A stretch of 64,000 nt of DNA from Hasllibacter sp963833115 (GTDB lineage Bacteria; Pseudomonadota; Alphaproteobacteria; Rhodobacterales; Rhodobacteraceae), in NCBI GenBank assembly GCA_963833115.1, contig CAWHWS010000002.1, positions 2,046,001 to 2,110,000 of the forward strand, given 5' to 3'. Within the stretch, counting starts at the first letter, position 1. Every line of letters starts with the position of its first letter. The position numbers and the translations under genes are program-made. Positions 25,824-33,916 of the stretch are shown one piece after another. Under the pieces are notes generated by a model. The model was not told where the DNA came from and did not search any database. It worked only from the letters and a program-made list of their open reading frames with translations.

Positions 25824-25844
25824 GTAACGGTGCGTTAACGAATC
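25824..25844 (+). promoter_or_regulatory. Near-consensus CtrA box and GANTC methylation site upstream of ctrA
   Basis: GTAA at 25824-25827, seven bases, then TTAA at 25835-25838 matches the CtrA box TTAA-N7-TTAA with one mismatch. A further TTAA lies at 25817-25820. GAATC at 25840-25844 is a CcrM (GANTC) site that abuts the box. The ctrA start codon is 71 bases downstream. In Caulobacter ctrA P1 is autoregulated and sensitive to GANTC methylation, so the same logic is likely here. Confidence 0.6.
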
Positions 25845-25915
25845 ATCGTGCACATTGGGTTGACGCCGCGATGCGGCCGGCCACGGGGCCAAGGCCCGCT
25901 TAGGGAGAGACCGAC

Positions 25916-26629
25916 ATGCGCATCCTTCTGGTGGAAGACGATCCGAACATGTCCCGCAGCATCGAGCTGATGCTGACCCATGCCAATCTGAACGTGTACA
26001 CGACGGATCTGGGCGAGGAGGGGATCGATCTCGCCAAGCTCTACGATTACGACCTGATCCTCCTCGACCTGAACTTGCCGGACATGAACGGGCACGAGGT
26101 GCTGCGCCAGCTCAGGCTCGCGCGGGTGGACACGCCGATCCTGATCCTGACCGGCGAGGACGACACGGAGAACAAGATCCGCGGCTTCGGCTTCGGCGCG
26201 GACGACTACATGACCAAGCCGTTCCACCGGGAGGAGCTCGTCGCGCGGATCCACGCGATCATCCGGCGGTCCAAGGGGCATGCGCAGTCGGTCATCGTGA
26301 CCGGCCGGGCGGCGGTGAACCTGGACGCCAAGACGGTGGAGGTGGACGGGCGGCCCGTGCACCTGACGGGCAAGGAGTACCAGATGCTGGAGCTCCTGAG
26401 CCTGCGCAAGGGGACGACGCTGACCAAGGAGATGTTCCTCAACCATCTCTACGGCGGTATGGACGAGCCCGAGCTCAAGATCATCGACGTGTTCATCTGC
26501 AAGCTGCGCAAGAAGCTCTCGGAGGCGACGGGCGGCCAGACCTATATCGAGACGGTCTGGGGCCGCGGCTACGTCCTGCGCGATCCGGTCGCGGATGCGG
26601 GCGAGGAACGCATGGCGCTCGGCGCCTGA
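25916..26629 (+). CDS. ctrA: Cell-cycle response regulator CtrA
   Basis: 237 residues. An OmpR-type regulator with receiver domain (residues 1-115): the acidic pair Glu7-Asp8/Asp9 and phosphorylated Asp51 in LILLDLNLPDMNG are present. The winged-helix domain (about 128-230) has LTGKEYQMLELLSLRKGTTL and FICKLRKKLS, nearly invariant in alphaproteobacterial CtrA. In Rhodobacterales CtrA mainly controls flagella, gene transfer agent and related functions rather than being essential. Its promoter region carries a CtrA box and a GANTC site. Confidence 0.97.
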   Translation: MRILLVEDDPNMSRSIELMLTHANLNVYTTDLGEEGIDLAKLYDYDLILLDLNLPDMNGHEVLRQLRLARVDTPILILTGEDDTENKIRGFGFGADDYMTKPFHREELVARIHAIIRRSKGHAQSVIVTGRAAVNLDAKTVEVDGRPVHLTGKEYQMLELLSLRKGTTLTKEMFLNHLYGGMDEPELKIIDVFICKLRKKLSEATGGQTYIETVWGRGYVLRDPVADAGEERMALGA

Positions 26630-27523
26630 TCCGCGGCGCGCGGCCGCCGGACGCCGGGGGGTGCCTGTCGTCGGGGGTGCGCCCGGTCCGGAGGTGGCGC
26701 GTCGGGATTGATCGGGCCCGAAGCCGAGGCTAACGGGCGGCGGACGCGTCGGCGGTGAGCGCCGATGCGGAAGGCGGACGGAGGCACCGGGCCCGCCGAT
26801 CCTGGGGGCCACGCCATTGACCGGCGGCGTGGCAGGCATGTGGTCGCGGGGAGGTGATGGAAGAGTTCGGACGGGGCCGGGCCGGGGGATGTCCGGTGCG
26901 CGGACGATCGGGGAAGGTCCCCGGAACGATCGAGGGCGTAGGGATATGCCGACCGCGGGCGTTCGCCCCGGCGCGGCCCGGGGCCCAGGAGCGCGGCTCG
27001 TGTCGAAAGCTCGGGGCCGTTGGATGATCGACCTTGCCCGCTCCTCCGCCCTGCGCCCGGGCGGCATGCTGCGTGAACGTCGGGGCGCGGGGCGGCGATC
27101 GGATCGCGGGCGCCGTGCACCTCCGAGGACGGCACGGCGATGCTGGACGGGCGAGGCGAGGCCGCGTTCGCCATGCCGACCGTGAGCGCTCGATCCGGCG
27201 CCACGGCCCCTCGGTCCATCGTATCGCGTCGGTGGGAGTGGATTTCATCGGGCGGGCGCGGTCGCCGGGCACGGGGCCGGGTGGGCGCGCGGCCGCTCGC
27301 GTCCGGAAGCCTGCGGAGGAGGCGGCCGGGGATGTGGACGGGCCCTTGATGCCGGTCGCCGGCGGCGGTGGTCCCGGAATGTCGGGCGGACGCCGCGGGA
27401 TGGGACGCGGTCCGAGGGTGGCGGGGCGCCCCCCGCCGGCCGCGGCGGGGCCCGCCGGCGAACTGGACGGGGCGGTGCGTCGATCCTAGACGGTGCGCGG
27501 GCGCGTCGCGCCGGGAGGCGCCT
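26630..27523. other. Long gap between ctrA and ligA without a supported gene
   Basis: These 894 bases are open in several frames on both strands, as expected for such GC-rich DNA. The translations are Arg/Pro/Gly-rich with no recognisable domain, signal peptide or good ribosome site. I see no tRNA, no tmRNA landmark and no clear terminator. It is out of scale with the tightly packed genes around it and may hold a small RNA, regulatory DNA or the remains of a lost gene. Confidence 0.5.
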
Positions 27524-29749
27524 GTGGCGGACGAGATCGCGGGGATGGACGAGGCGGCCGCGGCGGACGAGCTGTCCGCGCTGGCCAGGCGGCTGGCGGA
27601 GGCCGACATCGCCTACCACCAGGGCGACGCGCCCGTCATCGACGACGGCGCCTACGATGCCCTGCGGCGCCGATACGCGGAGATCGAGGCGCGATTCCCC
27701 GACCTCGCGCCGGCGGACGGGCCCACGGCCCGCGTGGGCGCGGCGCCGGCCGACGGGTTCGAGAAGCACCGGCACGCGGTGCGCATGCTCTCCCTCGCGA
27801 ACGCGTTCTCGGAGGGCGACGTGGCCGAGTTCGCGGCGGGGATCCGGCGCTTCCTCGGCCTGGGGGCGGAGGGCGCGCTGGCCTTCACCGCCGAGCCGAA
27901 GATCGACGGGCTGTCGCTCGCGCTGCGCTACGAGGGGGGCGTGCTGCGCCTCGCCGCGACGCGGGGCGACGGCGCCCTCGGGGAGGTCGTCACGCGCAAC
28001 GCGCGCACCGTCCGGGACATCCCGGAGCGGATCGACGGGGCGCCGGACGTGCTCGAGGTGCGCGGCGAGGTCTACATGTCCCATGCCGATTTCGCGGCGC
28101 TCAACGCCGCGCAGGAGGCGGCCGGGGAGAGGACCTTCGCCAATCCGCGCAACGCGGCCGCGGGCTCGCTCAGGCAGCTCGACCCGGCCGTGACCGCGCG
28201 GCGGCCTCTGCGCTTCTTCGCCTATGCCTGGGGCGAGACCTCGGCGCCTCTCGCGGAGACGCAGTCGGGCGCGCTCGAGCGGCTGGCGGCGATGGGCTTC
28301 GCCGTGAACGACCGCACGCGGAGGTGCGCGGACGTGGCCGGGATGCTGGCGCATTACGCCGAGATCGAGCGGGGGCGGGCGGCGCTCGGCTACGATATCG
28401 ACGGCGTGGTCTACAAGGTCGACGACCTGGGGTATCAGGCGCGGCTCGGCCTGCGCTCGACCACGCCCCGCTGGGCGATCGCGCACAAGTTCCCGGCCGA
28501 GACCGCGTGGACGCGCCTCGTCGGGATCGACGTGCAAGTGGGGCGGACCGGCGCGCTCAGCCCCGTCGCGCGGCTCGAGCCGGTGACGGTGGGCGGGGTC
28601 GTGGTGTCCAACGCGACGCTGCACAACGAGGATTACATCGCCGGCCGCGGGGCGGACGGCGCGCCGATCCGGGGCGGGCGCGACGTGCGCGTGGGCGACC
28701 GGGTGCAGGTCTACCGCGCGGGGGACGTGATCCCGAAGGTCGCGGACGTGGACCCCGGGGACCGCGGCCCCGTGCCCTTCGCCTTCCCCGGGACCTGCCC
28801 CGATTGCGGCAGCCCCGCGCCGCGAGAGCCCGGCGAGAGCGTGCGCCGGTGCACCGGGGGCCTGATCTGCCCGGCGCAGATCGCGGCCAAGCTCAAGCAC
28901 ATGGTCTCGCGCGCGGCCCTCGACGTGGACGGGCTCGGCGACAAGGAGGTCGAGCGGTTCCACGGCCTCGGCTGGCTGCGCGCGCCGGCGGACGTCTTCG
29001 CGCTGCGCGCCCGGCACGGCGAGGAGCTGGCGGCGCTGGAGGGCTGGGCGGAGCTCTCGGCCGCGAACCTCTTCGCCGCGATCGAGAGGGCGCGGCGGCA
29101 GCCGATGGCGCGGGTGATCTTCGCCCTCGGGATCCGGCATGTCGGCGAGGTCGCGGCGCAGCTCCTGGCGCGGCATCATGGCGACTGGGCGGCGATGTCC
29201 GGCGCGCTGGACGCCGCGCGCTCCGCCGCGACGCGCCACCGGGAGGCGGAGGCCGCGGCCGAGGCCGAAGCGCTGGCCGCCGCCGCGGAGGGCCGGCGGG
29301 CCGCGCGCAAGAAGGCCTCGGACGCGGTCTGGGCCGCGGACCCCCTGCCGGATGGCGCGCGCGAGGCGTGGGACGACCTCGTGGGCGTGGACGGGATCGG
29401 CGCGACGCTCGCGCTGGCGCTGTCGGACGCGTTCGCCGCGCCCGAGGAGAGGGCGGCGATCGACGCGCTCGTCGCCGAGCTCGAGATCGAGGCGCCCGAG
29501 GCGCGGGCCGACGCCTCGCCCGTGGCGGGCCTGCGGGTCGTGTTCACCGGCACGCTCGAGCGGATGACGCGGGCGGAGGCGAAGGCGCGCGCCGAGGCGA
29601 TGGGCGCCAAGGTCTCGGGCAGCGTGAGCGCGCGGACCGACATCCTCGTCGCCGGCCCGGGCGCGGGCTCCAAGGCGGAGCGCGCGGCGGCGCTCGGGGT
29701 GCGGACGCTGGACGAGGACGGCTGGCTGGCCCTGATCGGCGGGACGTGA
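27524..29749 (+). CDS. ligA: NAD-dependent DNA ligase
   Basis: 741 residues from GTG 27524, 7 bases after GGGAGG. LigA seals nicks during replication and repair. Domain order is complete: Ia (YDALRRRY), the adenylation domain with the lysine nucleophile in EPKIDGLSLAL, an OB fold, the zinc finger (CPDCGSP ... CTGGLICP), HhH motifs and a C-terminal BRCT domain (GLRVVFTGTLERMTRAEAKA). An Ala/Glu/Arg-rich stretch of about 35 residues (around AEAEALAAAAEGRRAARKKA) interrupts the HhH region and is longer than in typical LigA. The stop overlaps the recG GTG. Confidence 0.97.
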   Translation: MADEIAGMDEAAAADELSALARRLAEADIAYHQGDAPVIDDGAYDALRRRYAEIEARFPDLAPADGPTARVGAAPADGFEKHRHAVRMLSLANAFSEGDVAEFAAGIRRFLGLGAEGALAFTAEPKIDGLSLALRYEGGVLRLAATRGDGALGEVVTRNARTVRDIPERIDGAPDVLEVRGEVYMSHADFAALNAAQEAAGERTFANPRNAAAGSLRQLDPAVTARRPLRFFAYAWGETSAPLAETQSGALERLAAMGFAVNDRTRRCADVAGMLAHYAEIERGRAALGYDIDGVVYKVDDLGYQARLGLRSTTPRWAIAHKFPAETAWTRLVGIDVQVGRTGALSPVARLEPVTVGGVVVSNATLHNEDYIAGRGADGAPIRGGRDVRVGDRVQVYRAGDVIPKVADVDPGDRGPVPFAFPGTCPDCGSPAPREPGESVRRCTGGLICPAQIAAKLKHMVSRAALDVDGLGDKEVERFHGLGWLRAPADVFALRARHGEELAALEGWAELSAANLFAAIERARRQPMARVIFALGIRHVGEVAAQLLARHHGDWAAMSGALDAARSAATRHREAEAAAEAEALAAAAEGRRAARKKASDAVWAADPLPDGAREAWDDLVGVDGIGATLALALSDAFAAPEERAAIDALVAELEIEAPEARADASPVAGLRVVFTGTLERMTRAEAKARAEAMGAKVSGSVSARTDILVAGPGAGSKAERAAALGVRTLDEDGWLALIGGT

Positions 29750-31836
29750 GCGGCCGGCCCGAAGCGCTGTGGCCCCTCTTCGCCGGGCTCGAGACGCTGG
29801 ACGGCGTGGGGCCGAAATCCGCCGCGGCCTATGCCGGGATCAAGGTGGAGAGCCCGCGCGACCTCGTCTTCACCCTGCCGGCGAGCGGGATCGACCGGAG
29901 CCGCAAGCCGTCCGTGAGGGACGTGGCGCTGCCCGGCGTGGTGACGGTCGAGGTCGAGGTGCTGCGCCATGTCGCGGCGCCCTCGCGCGCGCGGCCGGCG
30001 CGGGTGTTCGTGCGCGACGCCTCCACCGAGTTCGTCCTCGTCTTCTTTCACGCGCGGGCCGAGTGGCTGGAGCGGCAGCTCCCGGTGGGCGCGCGGCGGA
30101 TCGTGTCGGGGCGGGTCGAGCTCTATGACGGCGTCGCGCAGATGGCGCATCCGGACCGCATCCTGACGCCGGAGGAGGCCGGGACGCTCGCGCCCTACGA
30201 GCCGGTCTACCCGATGGCGAACGGGCTGACGGGCAAGGGGATCGCGCGGGCGGTGGCCGCGGCCCTGACCCGCGCGCCGGACCTGGGGGAGTGGATCGAG
30301 CCGTCGCTCCTGGCCAGGGAGGGCTGGCCGTCCTGGCGGGCGGCGCTGGCGGCGGCGCATGCGCCGGAGGGGCCCGCGGACCTGTCGCCTGAGAGCCCGG
30401 CGCGGCGGCGGCTCGCCTATGACGAGCTGCTCGCCCATCAGATCACGCTGGCGATCTCCCGCGCGCGGCGGCGGGCGGCCAGGGGGCGGCGCACCGACGG
30501 GGCGGGGGCGCTGCGGCGGCGCGTGCTGGCGGCCCTGCCCTACCGGCCGACGGGCGCGCAGACGCGCGCGATGGACGAGATCGCGGCCGACATGGCCGCG
30601 CCGCACCGGATGAACCGCCTGCTCCAGGGGGACGTGGGCGCGGGCAAGACGCTCGTCGCGCTGATGGCGCTGCTCACGGCGGTGGAGGCGGGCGGGCAGG
30701 GCGTGATGATGGCGCCGACCGAGATCCTGGCGCGCCAGCACCTCGCCGCGCTGCGCCCGCTGGCCGAGGCGGCGGGCGTCCGGCTCGACATCCTGACCGG
30801 GCGGGACCGGACGGCGGACCGGCGGGCGAAGCTCGCGGCCCTCGCGGATGGCGCGATCGGCATCCTCGTGGGCACCCATGCGGTGTTTTCCGAGGACGTC
30901 GCCTTCGCGGACCTGCGGCTCGCGGTGGTGGACGAGCAGCACCGGTTCGGCGTGCAGCAGCGGCTCGCCCTGGGCGACAAGGGTGCGCGGCCCGACGTCC
31001 TGGTGATGACCGCGACGCCGATCCCCCGGTCGCTGAGCCTCGCGCAATACGGCGAGATGGAGATCAGCGTGCTGGACGAGAAGCCGCCCGGGCGGCGGCC
31101 GATCGCGACCGCCCTGGTGGAGATGGGCCGCATGGAGGAGGTCGTGGACCGCCTGCGCCGCGCGGTGGCCCAGGGGCGGAGGGCCTACTGGGTCTGTCCG
31201 CTGGTGGCCGAGAGCGAGGCCAGCGACCTCACGGCCGCGCGCCAGCGGTTCGAGACGCTGCGCGCCGCGCTCGGGGAGGGGCGCGTGGGCCTCGTGCACG
31301 GGCAGCTCGCGCCGGCGGAGAAGGACGCCGTGATGGAGGGGTTCACCGCGGGGCGGGTGCAGGTCCTGGTGGCGACGACGGTGATCGAGGTCGGCGTCGA
31401 CGTGCCGGAGGCGACGATCATGGTGATCGAGCGGGCCGAGAGCTTCGGGCTCGCGCAGCTCCACCAGCTTCGCGGGCGCGTGGGGCGGGGGGCCGAGGCC
31501 TCGACCTGCGTGCTGATGTACCAGGCGCCGATGGGGGAGGCGGCGCGGCGGCGGCTGACCCTGCTGCGCGAGACGGAGGACGGGTTCCGCCTCGCGGAGG
31601 AGGACCTGGCGATGCGCGGGGCGGGGGACGTGCTGGGCACGGCGCAATCGGGGCTGCCGCGGTTCCGGATCGCGAACCTCGAATCGCAGGGCGCGCTCCT
31701 GGCGATGGCGATGGCGGACGCGCGGCTCCTGCTGACGGACGATCCGGCGCTGGAGAAGCCGCGCGGAACGGCGGCGCGGGCGCTGCTCTGGCTGATGGAG
31801 CAGGACAAGGCGTTGAGATTGCTGAAGGTGGGGTGA
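29746..31836 (+). CDS. recG: ATP-dependent DNA helicase RecG
   Basis: 696 residues from GTG 29746, overlapping ligA by 4 bases. RecG reverses stalled forks and processes branched DNA. The N-terminal wedge domain (LETLDGVGPKSAAAYAGI; OB fold near 60-150) precedes two RecA-like helicase domains: Walker A LLQGDVGAGKTLVALMAL, DEQH box in VVDEQHRFGVQQR, motif III MTATPIPRSLSL, motif VI QLRGRVGRG, and the RecG-specific TRG-like end. Length matches the family (about 690). ligA and recG form a repair pair just before an SOS-regulated small gene. Confidence 0.97.
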   Translation: MSGRPEALWPLFAGLETLDGVGPKSAAAYAGIKVESPRDLVFTLPASGIDRSRKPSVRDVALPGVVTVEVEVLRHVAAPSRARPARVFVRDASTEFVLVFFHARAEWLERQLPVGARRIVSGRVELYDGVAQMAHPDRILTPEEAGTLAPYEPVYPMANGLTGKGIARAVAAALTRAPDLGEWIEPSLLAREGWPSWRAALAAAHAPEGPADLSPESPARRRLAYDELLAHQITLAISRARRRAARGRRTDGAGALRRRVLAALPYRPTGAQTRAMDEIAADMAAPHRMNRLLQGDVGAGKTLVALMALLTAVEAGGQGVMMAPTEILARQHLAALRPLAEAAGVRLDILTGRDRTADRRAKLAALADGAIGILVGTHAVFSEDVAFADLRLAVVDEQHRFGVQQRLALGDKGARPDVLVMTATPIPRSLSLAQYGEMEISVLDEKPPGRRPIATALVEMGRMEEVVDRLRRAVAQGRRAYWVCPLVAESEASDLTAARQRFETLRAALGEGRVGLVHGQLAPAEKDAVMEGFTAGRVQVLVATTVIEVGVDVPEATIMVIERAESFGLAQLHQLRGRVGRGAEASTCVLMYQAPMGEAARRRLTLLRETEDGFRLAEEDLAMRGAGDVLGTAQSGLPRFRIANLESQGALLAMAMADARLLLTDDPALEKPRGTAARALLWLMEQDKALRLLKVG

Positions 31837-31847
31837 GGATCGTTCAT

Positions 31848-31862
31848 GTTCTCCTAAAGTTC
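31848..31862 (+). promoter_or_regulatory. LexA (SOS) box
   Basis: GTTCTCCTAAAGTTC fits the alphaproteobacterial LexA site GTTC-N7-GTTC exactly. It starts 12 bases after the recG stop and 62 bases before the ATG of the small ORF at 31924, so it belongs to that ORF and not to recG. A third GTTC at 31842-31845 is not at the right spacing. Confidence 0.7.
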
Positions 31863-31923
31863 TTGCCAATGCGTGACCGGATGTGCGAACAAAAGGTCAA
31901 CGAGGAACGAAGGGGGATCGACC

Positions 31924-32043
31924 ATGGCGGACGTGCTTCGGGTCATGCGGACCGAACGGACGACGATCCTCGGGGAGGCGGCGGCGCTGGCCGCGATCTG
32001 CGGCGCGCTCGTCGCGATGCTCCATCTCCTGCCGGGCGGCTGA
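31924..32043 (+). CDS. 39-residue putative membrane peptide, probably SOS-induced
   Basis: The ATG at 31924 follows AGGGGG by 7 bases. The product begins MADVLRVMRTERTTILGEAA, a short basic cytoplasmic-type segment, and ends in a hydrophobic helix of about 20 residues (from ILGEAAALAAICGALVAMLH to the end) long enough to span the membrane. A LexA box lies upstream and an intrinsic terminator downstream (32185-32219), so it has its own transcription unit. No family is recognised. Its size, topology and SOS box recall SidA, the 29-residue SOS division inhibitor of Caulobacter, but no sequence homology is claimed. Confidence 0.6.
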   Translation: MADVLRVMRTERTTILGEAAALAAICGALVAMLHLLPGG

Positions 32044-32184
32044 GCCTCGGCCATCCCGGTTCTGCCCGCGCATCGGCGGGTCGTTCGCGTCCCGGCCATC
32101 CCCGGCCCGGGCGGGCCCGCCCTCGAGGGCGGCCGGCGGTTCCCCCCGCTTCGAACGGCCCGGCCTGTCGATGCGCGACCTTGG

Positions 32185-32219
32185 CGCCGCGGGTCCCTTC
32201 GGGCTCGCGGCGTCCTTTT
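32185..32219 (+). terminator. Intrinsic terminator of the small SOS unit
   Basis: CGCCGCG (32185-32191) pairs with CGCGGCG (32206-32212); inside, GG/CT and CCC/GGG pair around a TTC loop with one bulge. TCCTTTT follows directly. On the plus strand this is a classic Rho-independent terminator. It overlaps the stop codon of the minus-strand Fe-S scaffold gene. Confidence 0.6.
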
Positions 32220-32670
32220 AGGCGCGGACGGCGCGCCCGGCGCCCGCGGCCGCCTCCGCCGCCGCCTCGATCGCCAGCAGGATGGAGGCGTGGCGGTTGC
32301 GGTAGTCGCGCGCCGGGATCAGCACCTCGAACCCGTCCCAGGGCGCGGCGGGCACCGGGCCGCCGGATTTGAGCATGTCGCGCAGGGCGGCCGCCGCGGC
32401 GGTGAGCTCCTCGGGCGTGCGTCCGATCACGGCGGCGCCGGTGACGGCGGCGGCGGCCTGGCCCAGGGCGCAGGCCTTGACCTCCTGGGCGTAGTCCGCG
32501 ACGCGGCCCTCGGTCATCGCGACGTCCACCGTCACGCTCGAGCCGCAAAGGGGGGAGCGCCGCGTGACGCTCGCGTCCGGCGCCGGCAGGCGGCCGGCGC
32601 GGGGCATGTCGGCGGCGAGCGCCAGGATGCGCGCCGAATAGAGCTTGATCAGGTCGGTCTCGGCTGACAT
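32218..32670 (-). CDS. IscU/NifU-like iron-sulfur cluster scaffold protein
   Basis: 150 residues. It has the scaffold-type arrangement: Cys in SPLCGSSVTVDV, a second in VKACALGQAAAAV, and the C-terminal NRHASILLAIEAA segment. Such proteins hold nascent Fe-S clusters or act in the SUF system. In Rhodobacterales this short form is usually a stand-alone gene, as here, divergent from hisI. The third cysteine typical of IscU is not seen, so scaffold activity is less certain than family membership. Confidence 0.8.
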   Translation of the reverse strand: MSAETDLIKLYSARILALAADMPRAGRLPAPDASVTRRSPLCGSSVTVDVAMTEGRVADYAQEVKACALGQAAAAVTGAAVIGRTPEELTAAAAALRDMLKSGGPVPAAPWDGFEVLIPARDYRNRHASILLAIEAAAEAAAGAGRAVRA

Positions 32671-32726
32671 CGGCTACACTCCGCGTTCGCCCCCTAGATA
32701 GGGGCCCGCACGGCGAGGGACAGCCC

Positions 32727-33125
32727 ATGGCCGCGACGTTCGATCCCGGCACGCTCCGCTACGGCCCCGGCGGCCTCCTCCCGGCGATCGCGCAGGACGA
32801 GGGCGGCGCGGTCCTCATGCTGGCCTGGATGAACGCCGAGGCGGTGGCGCGCACCCTCGCGACGGGGCGCGTGACCTACTGGTCGCGCTCGCGGCAGGCG
32901 TTCTGGGTGAAGGGCGAGACCTCGGGCAACGCGCAGGCGCTGGTCGAGATGCGCGTCGACTGCGACCGCGACGCGCTCCTGCTGGTGGTGCGGCAGACGG
33001 GGCCGGCCTGCCATACCGGGCGGCGGTCGTGCTTCTACACCGCGGTGCGGGAAGGGGCGGAGGTGGAGCTGTCCCAGCCGACGAGCGCGCGGACCTCCGC
33101 GGCGGAGAGCCCCGCGTCGCGATAG
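32727..33125 (+). CDS. hisI: Phosphoribosyl-AMP cyclohydrolase
   Basis: 132 residues. HisI opens the adenine ring of PR-AMP, the third step of histidine synthesis. Motifs: LMLAWMNAEAVARTLATG, TYWSRSRQAFWVKGETSGN, and the zinc-binding VDCDRDALLL with GPACHTGRRSCFY. It is a stand-alone PR-AMP cyclohydrolase without the HisE domain. Its last 91 bases overlap the convergent gluQ gene, so the tail (SQPTSARTSAAESPASR) is probably not conserved. Confidence 0.95.
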   Translation: MAATFDPGTLRYGPGGLLPAIAQDEGGAVLMLAWMNAEAVARTLATGRVTYWSRSRQAFWVKGETSGNAQALVEMRVDCDRDALLLVVRQTGPACHTGRRSCFYTAVREGAEVELSQPTSARTSAAESPASR

Positions 33126-33916
33126 GTCCGCAGCGCCCGCGCGCCGTCGATCTTCGCGAGGCGCCGGCCGTCCTCGTCCCGGATCAGGTCGTGGTGGTGG
33201 TAGGTCGGGGTGGGGTGCCCGCAGAGCCATTGCAGGAGGACGTGCAGCGGCGTGGCGGACCAGAGGTCGTCGCCGCGCACGACATGGGTGACGCCCTGGA
33301 CCGCGTCGTCATGGGTCACGGCGAGGTGGTAGGCGGGGTCGCCGCTCTCCTTGCGGATCAGCACCGGGTCGCCGGCCCGGGCGAGGAGCGACATGGGGTC
33401 GACCGCGTGCCGGCCGGGATGCAGGGGGCCGACCTCCGCGAAGGCGAGGGGCGGGGCGCCGCGCAGCGCCGATGCGAGGTCCAGGCGCAGGGCGTCGCCG
33501 GGGCGGCGGTCCGTGATCGGGCGGCCGCGGCAGGTGCCGGGATAGACCAGCCCGTCGAGGCCGGGTCGCGCGCCGGCCTCGGCGACCTGCCGCCGCGTGC
33601 ACGAGCAGGGGTAGGCCAGGCCCCGCGCGGCGAGGGAGTCCGCGGCGGCGAGGTAGTCGGCGCGGTGGTCGGACTGGCGGCGGGGCGGCGCATCCCAGCG
33701 GACGCCGAGCCAGGCGAGGTCCGCGAGGAGGGCGGCCTCGTGCTCGGGCCGCGAGCGGCCGCTGTCGGTGTCCTCGATCCGCAGCAGGAACGTACCGCCC
33801 GCGGCGCGGGCCACGCCCTCGGCGGTGAGCGCCGAGAGGGCGTGGCCGAGATGGAGCGGCCCGGTCGGCGAGGGCGCGAAGCGGCTGACGACCCCGCCGG
33901 GCGCGCGCGCCCTCAC
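33035..33916 (-). CDS. gluQ: Glutamyl-Q tRNA(Asp) synthetase
   Basis: 293 residues from GTG 33916. GluQ attaches glutamate to queuosine-34 of tRNA-Asp. It resembles the catalytic half of GluRS: RFAPSPTGPLHLGHALSAL (HIGH-type motif), LLRIEDTDSGRSRPE, the zinc cysteines in YPCSCTRRQ and YPGTCRG, and a degenerate KMSKS-type loop RRLAKIDGA. It lacks the anticodon-binding domain, as expected. The GTG overlaps the stop of the methyltransferase (GTGA). Confidence 0.93.
   Translation of the reverse strand: MRARAPGGVVSRFAPSPTGPLHLGHALSALTAEGVARAAGGTFLLRIEDTDSGRSRPEHEAALLADLAWLGVRWDAPPRRQSDHRADYLAAADSLAARGLAYPCSCTRRQVAEAGARPGLDGLVYPGTCRGRPITDRRPGDALRLDLASALRGAPPLAFAEVGPLHPGRHAVDPMSLLARAGDPVLIRKESGDPAYHLAVTHDDAVQGVTHVVRGDDLWSATPLHVLLQWLCGHPTPTYHHHDLIRDEDGRRLAKIDGARALRTYRDAGLSAAEVRALVGWDSSTSAPSRTAV

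Noticed and set aside
26569..27609. A 346-codon minus-strand frame in the ctrA-ligA gap
   Set aside because: Ser/Ala/Arg/Pro-rich with no signal, domain or ribosome site, and it runs into ligA and ctrA coding DNA.
31887..31908. Two GAAC words considered as a second LexA box
   Set aside because: The spacing is 14 bases, not seven.
32117..32132. CCGCCCTCGAGGGCGG palindrome downstream of the small SOS gene, considered as its terminator
   Set aside because: No T-tract follows; the hairpin at 32185-32219 with TCCTTTT is a better terminator. The palindrome may be chance in GC-rich DNA.
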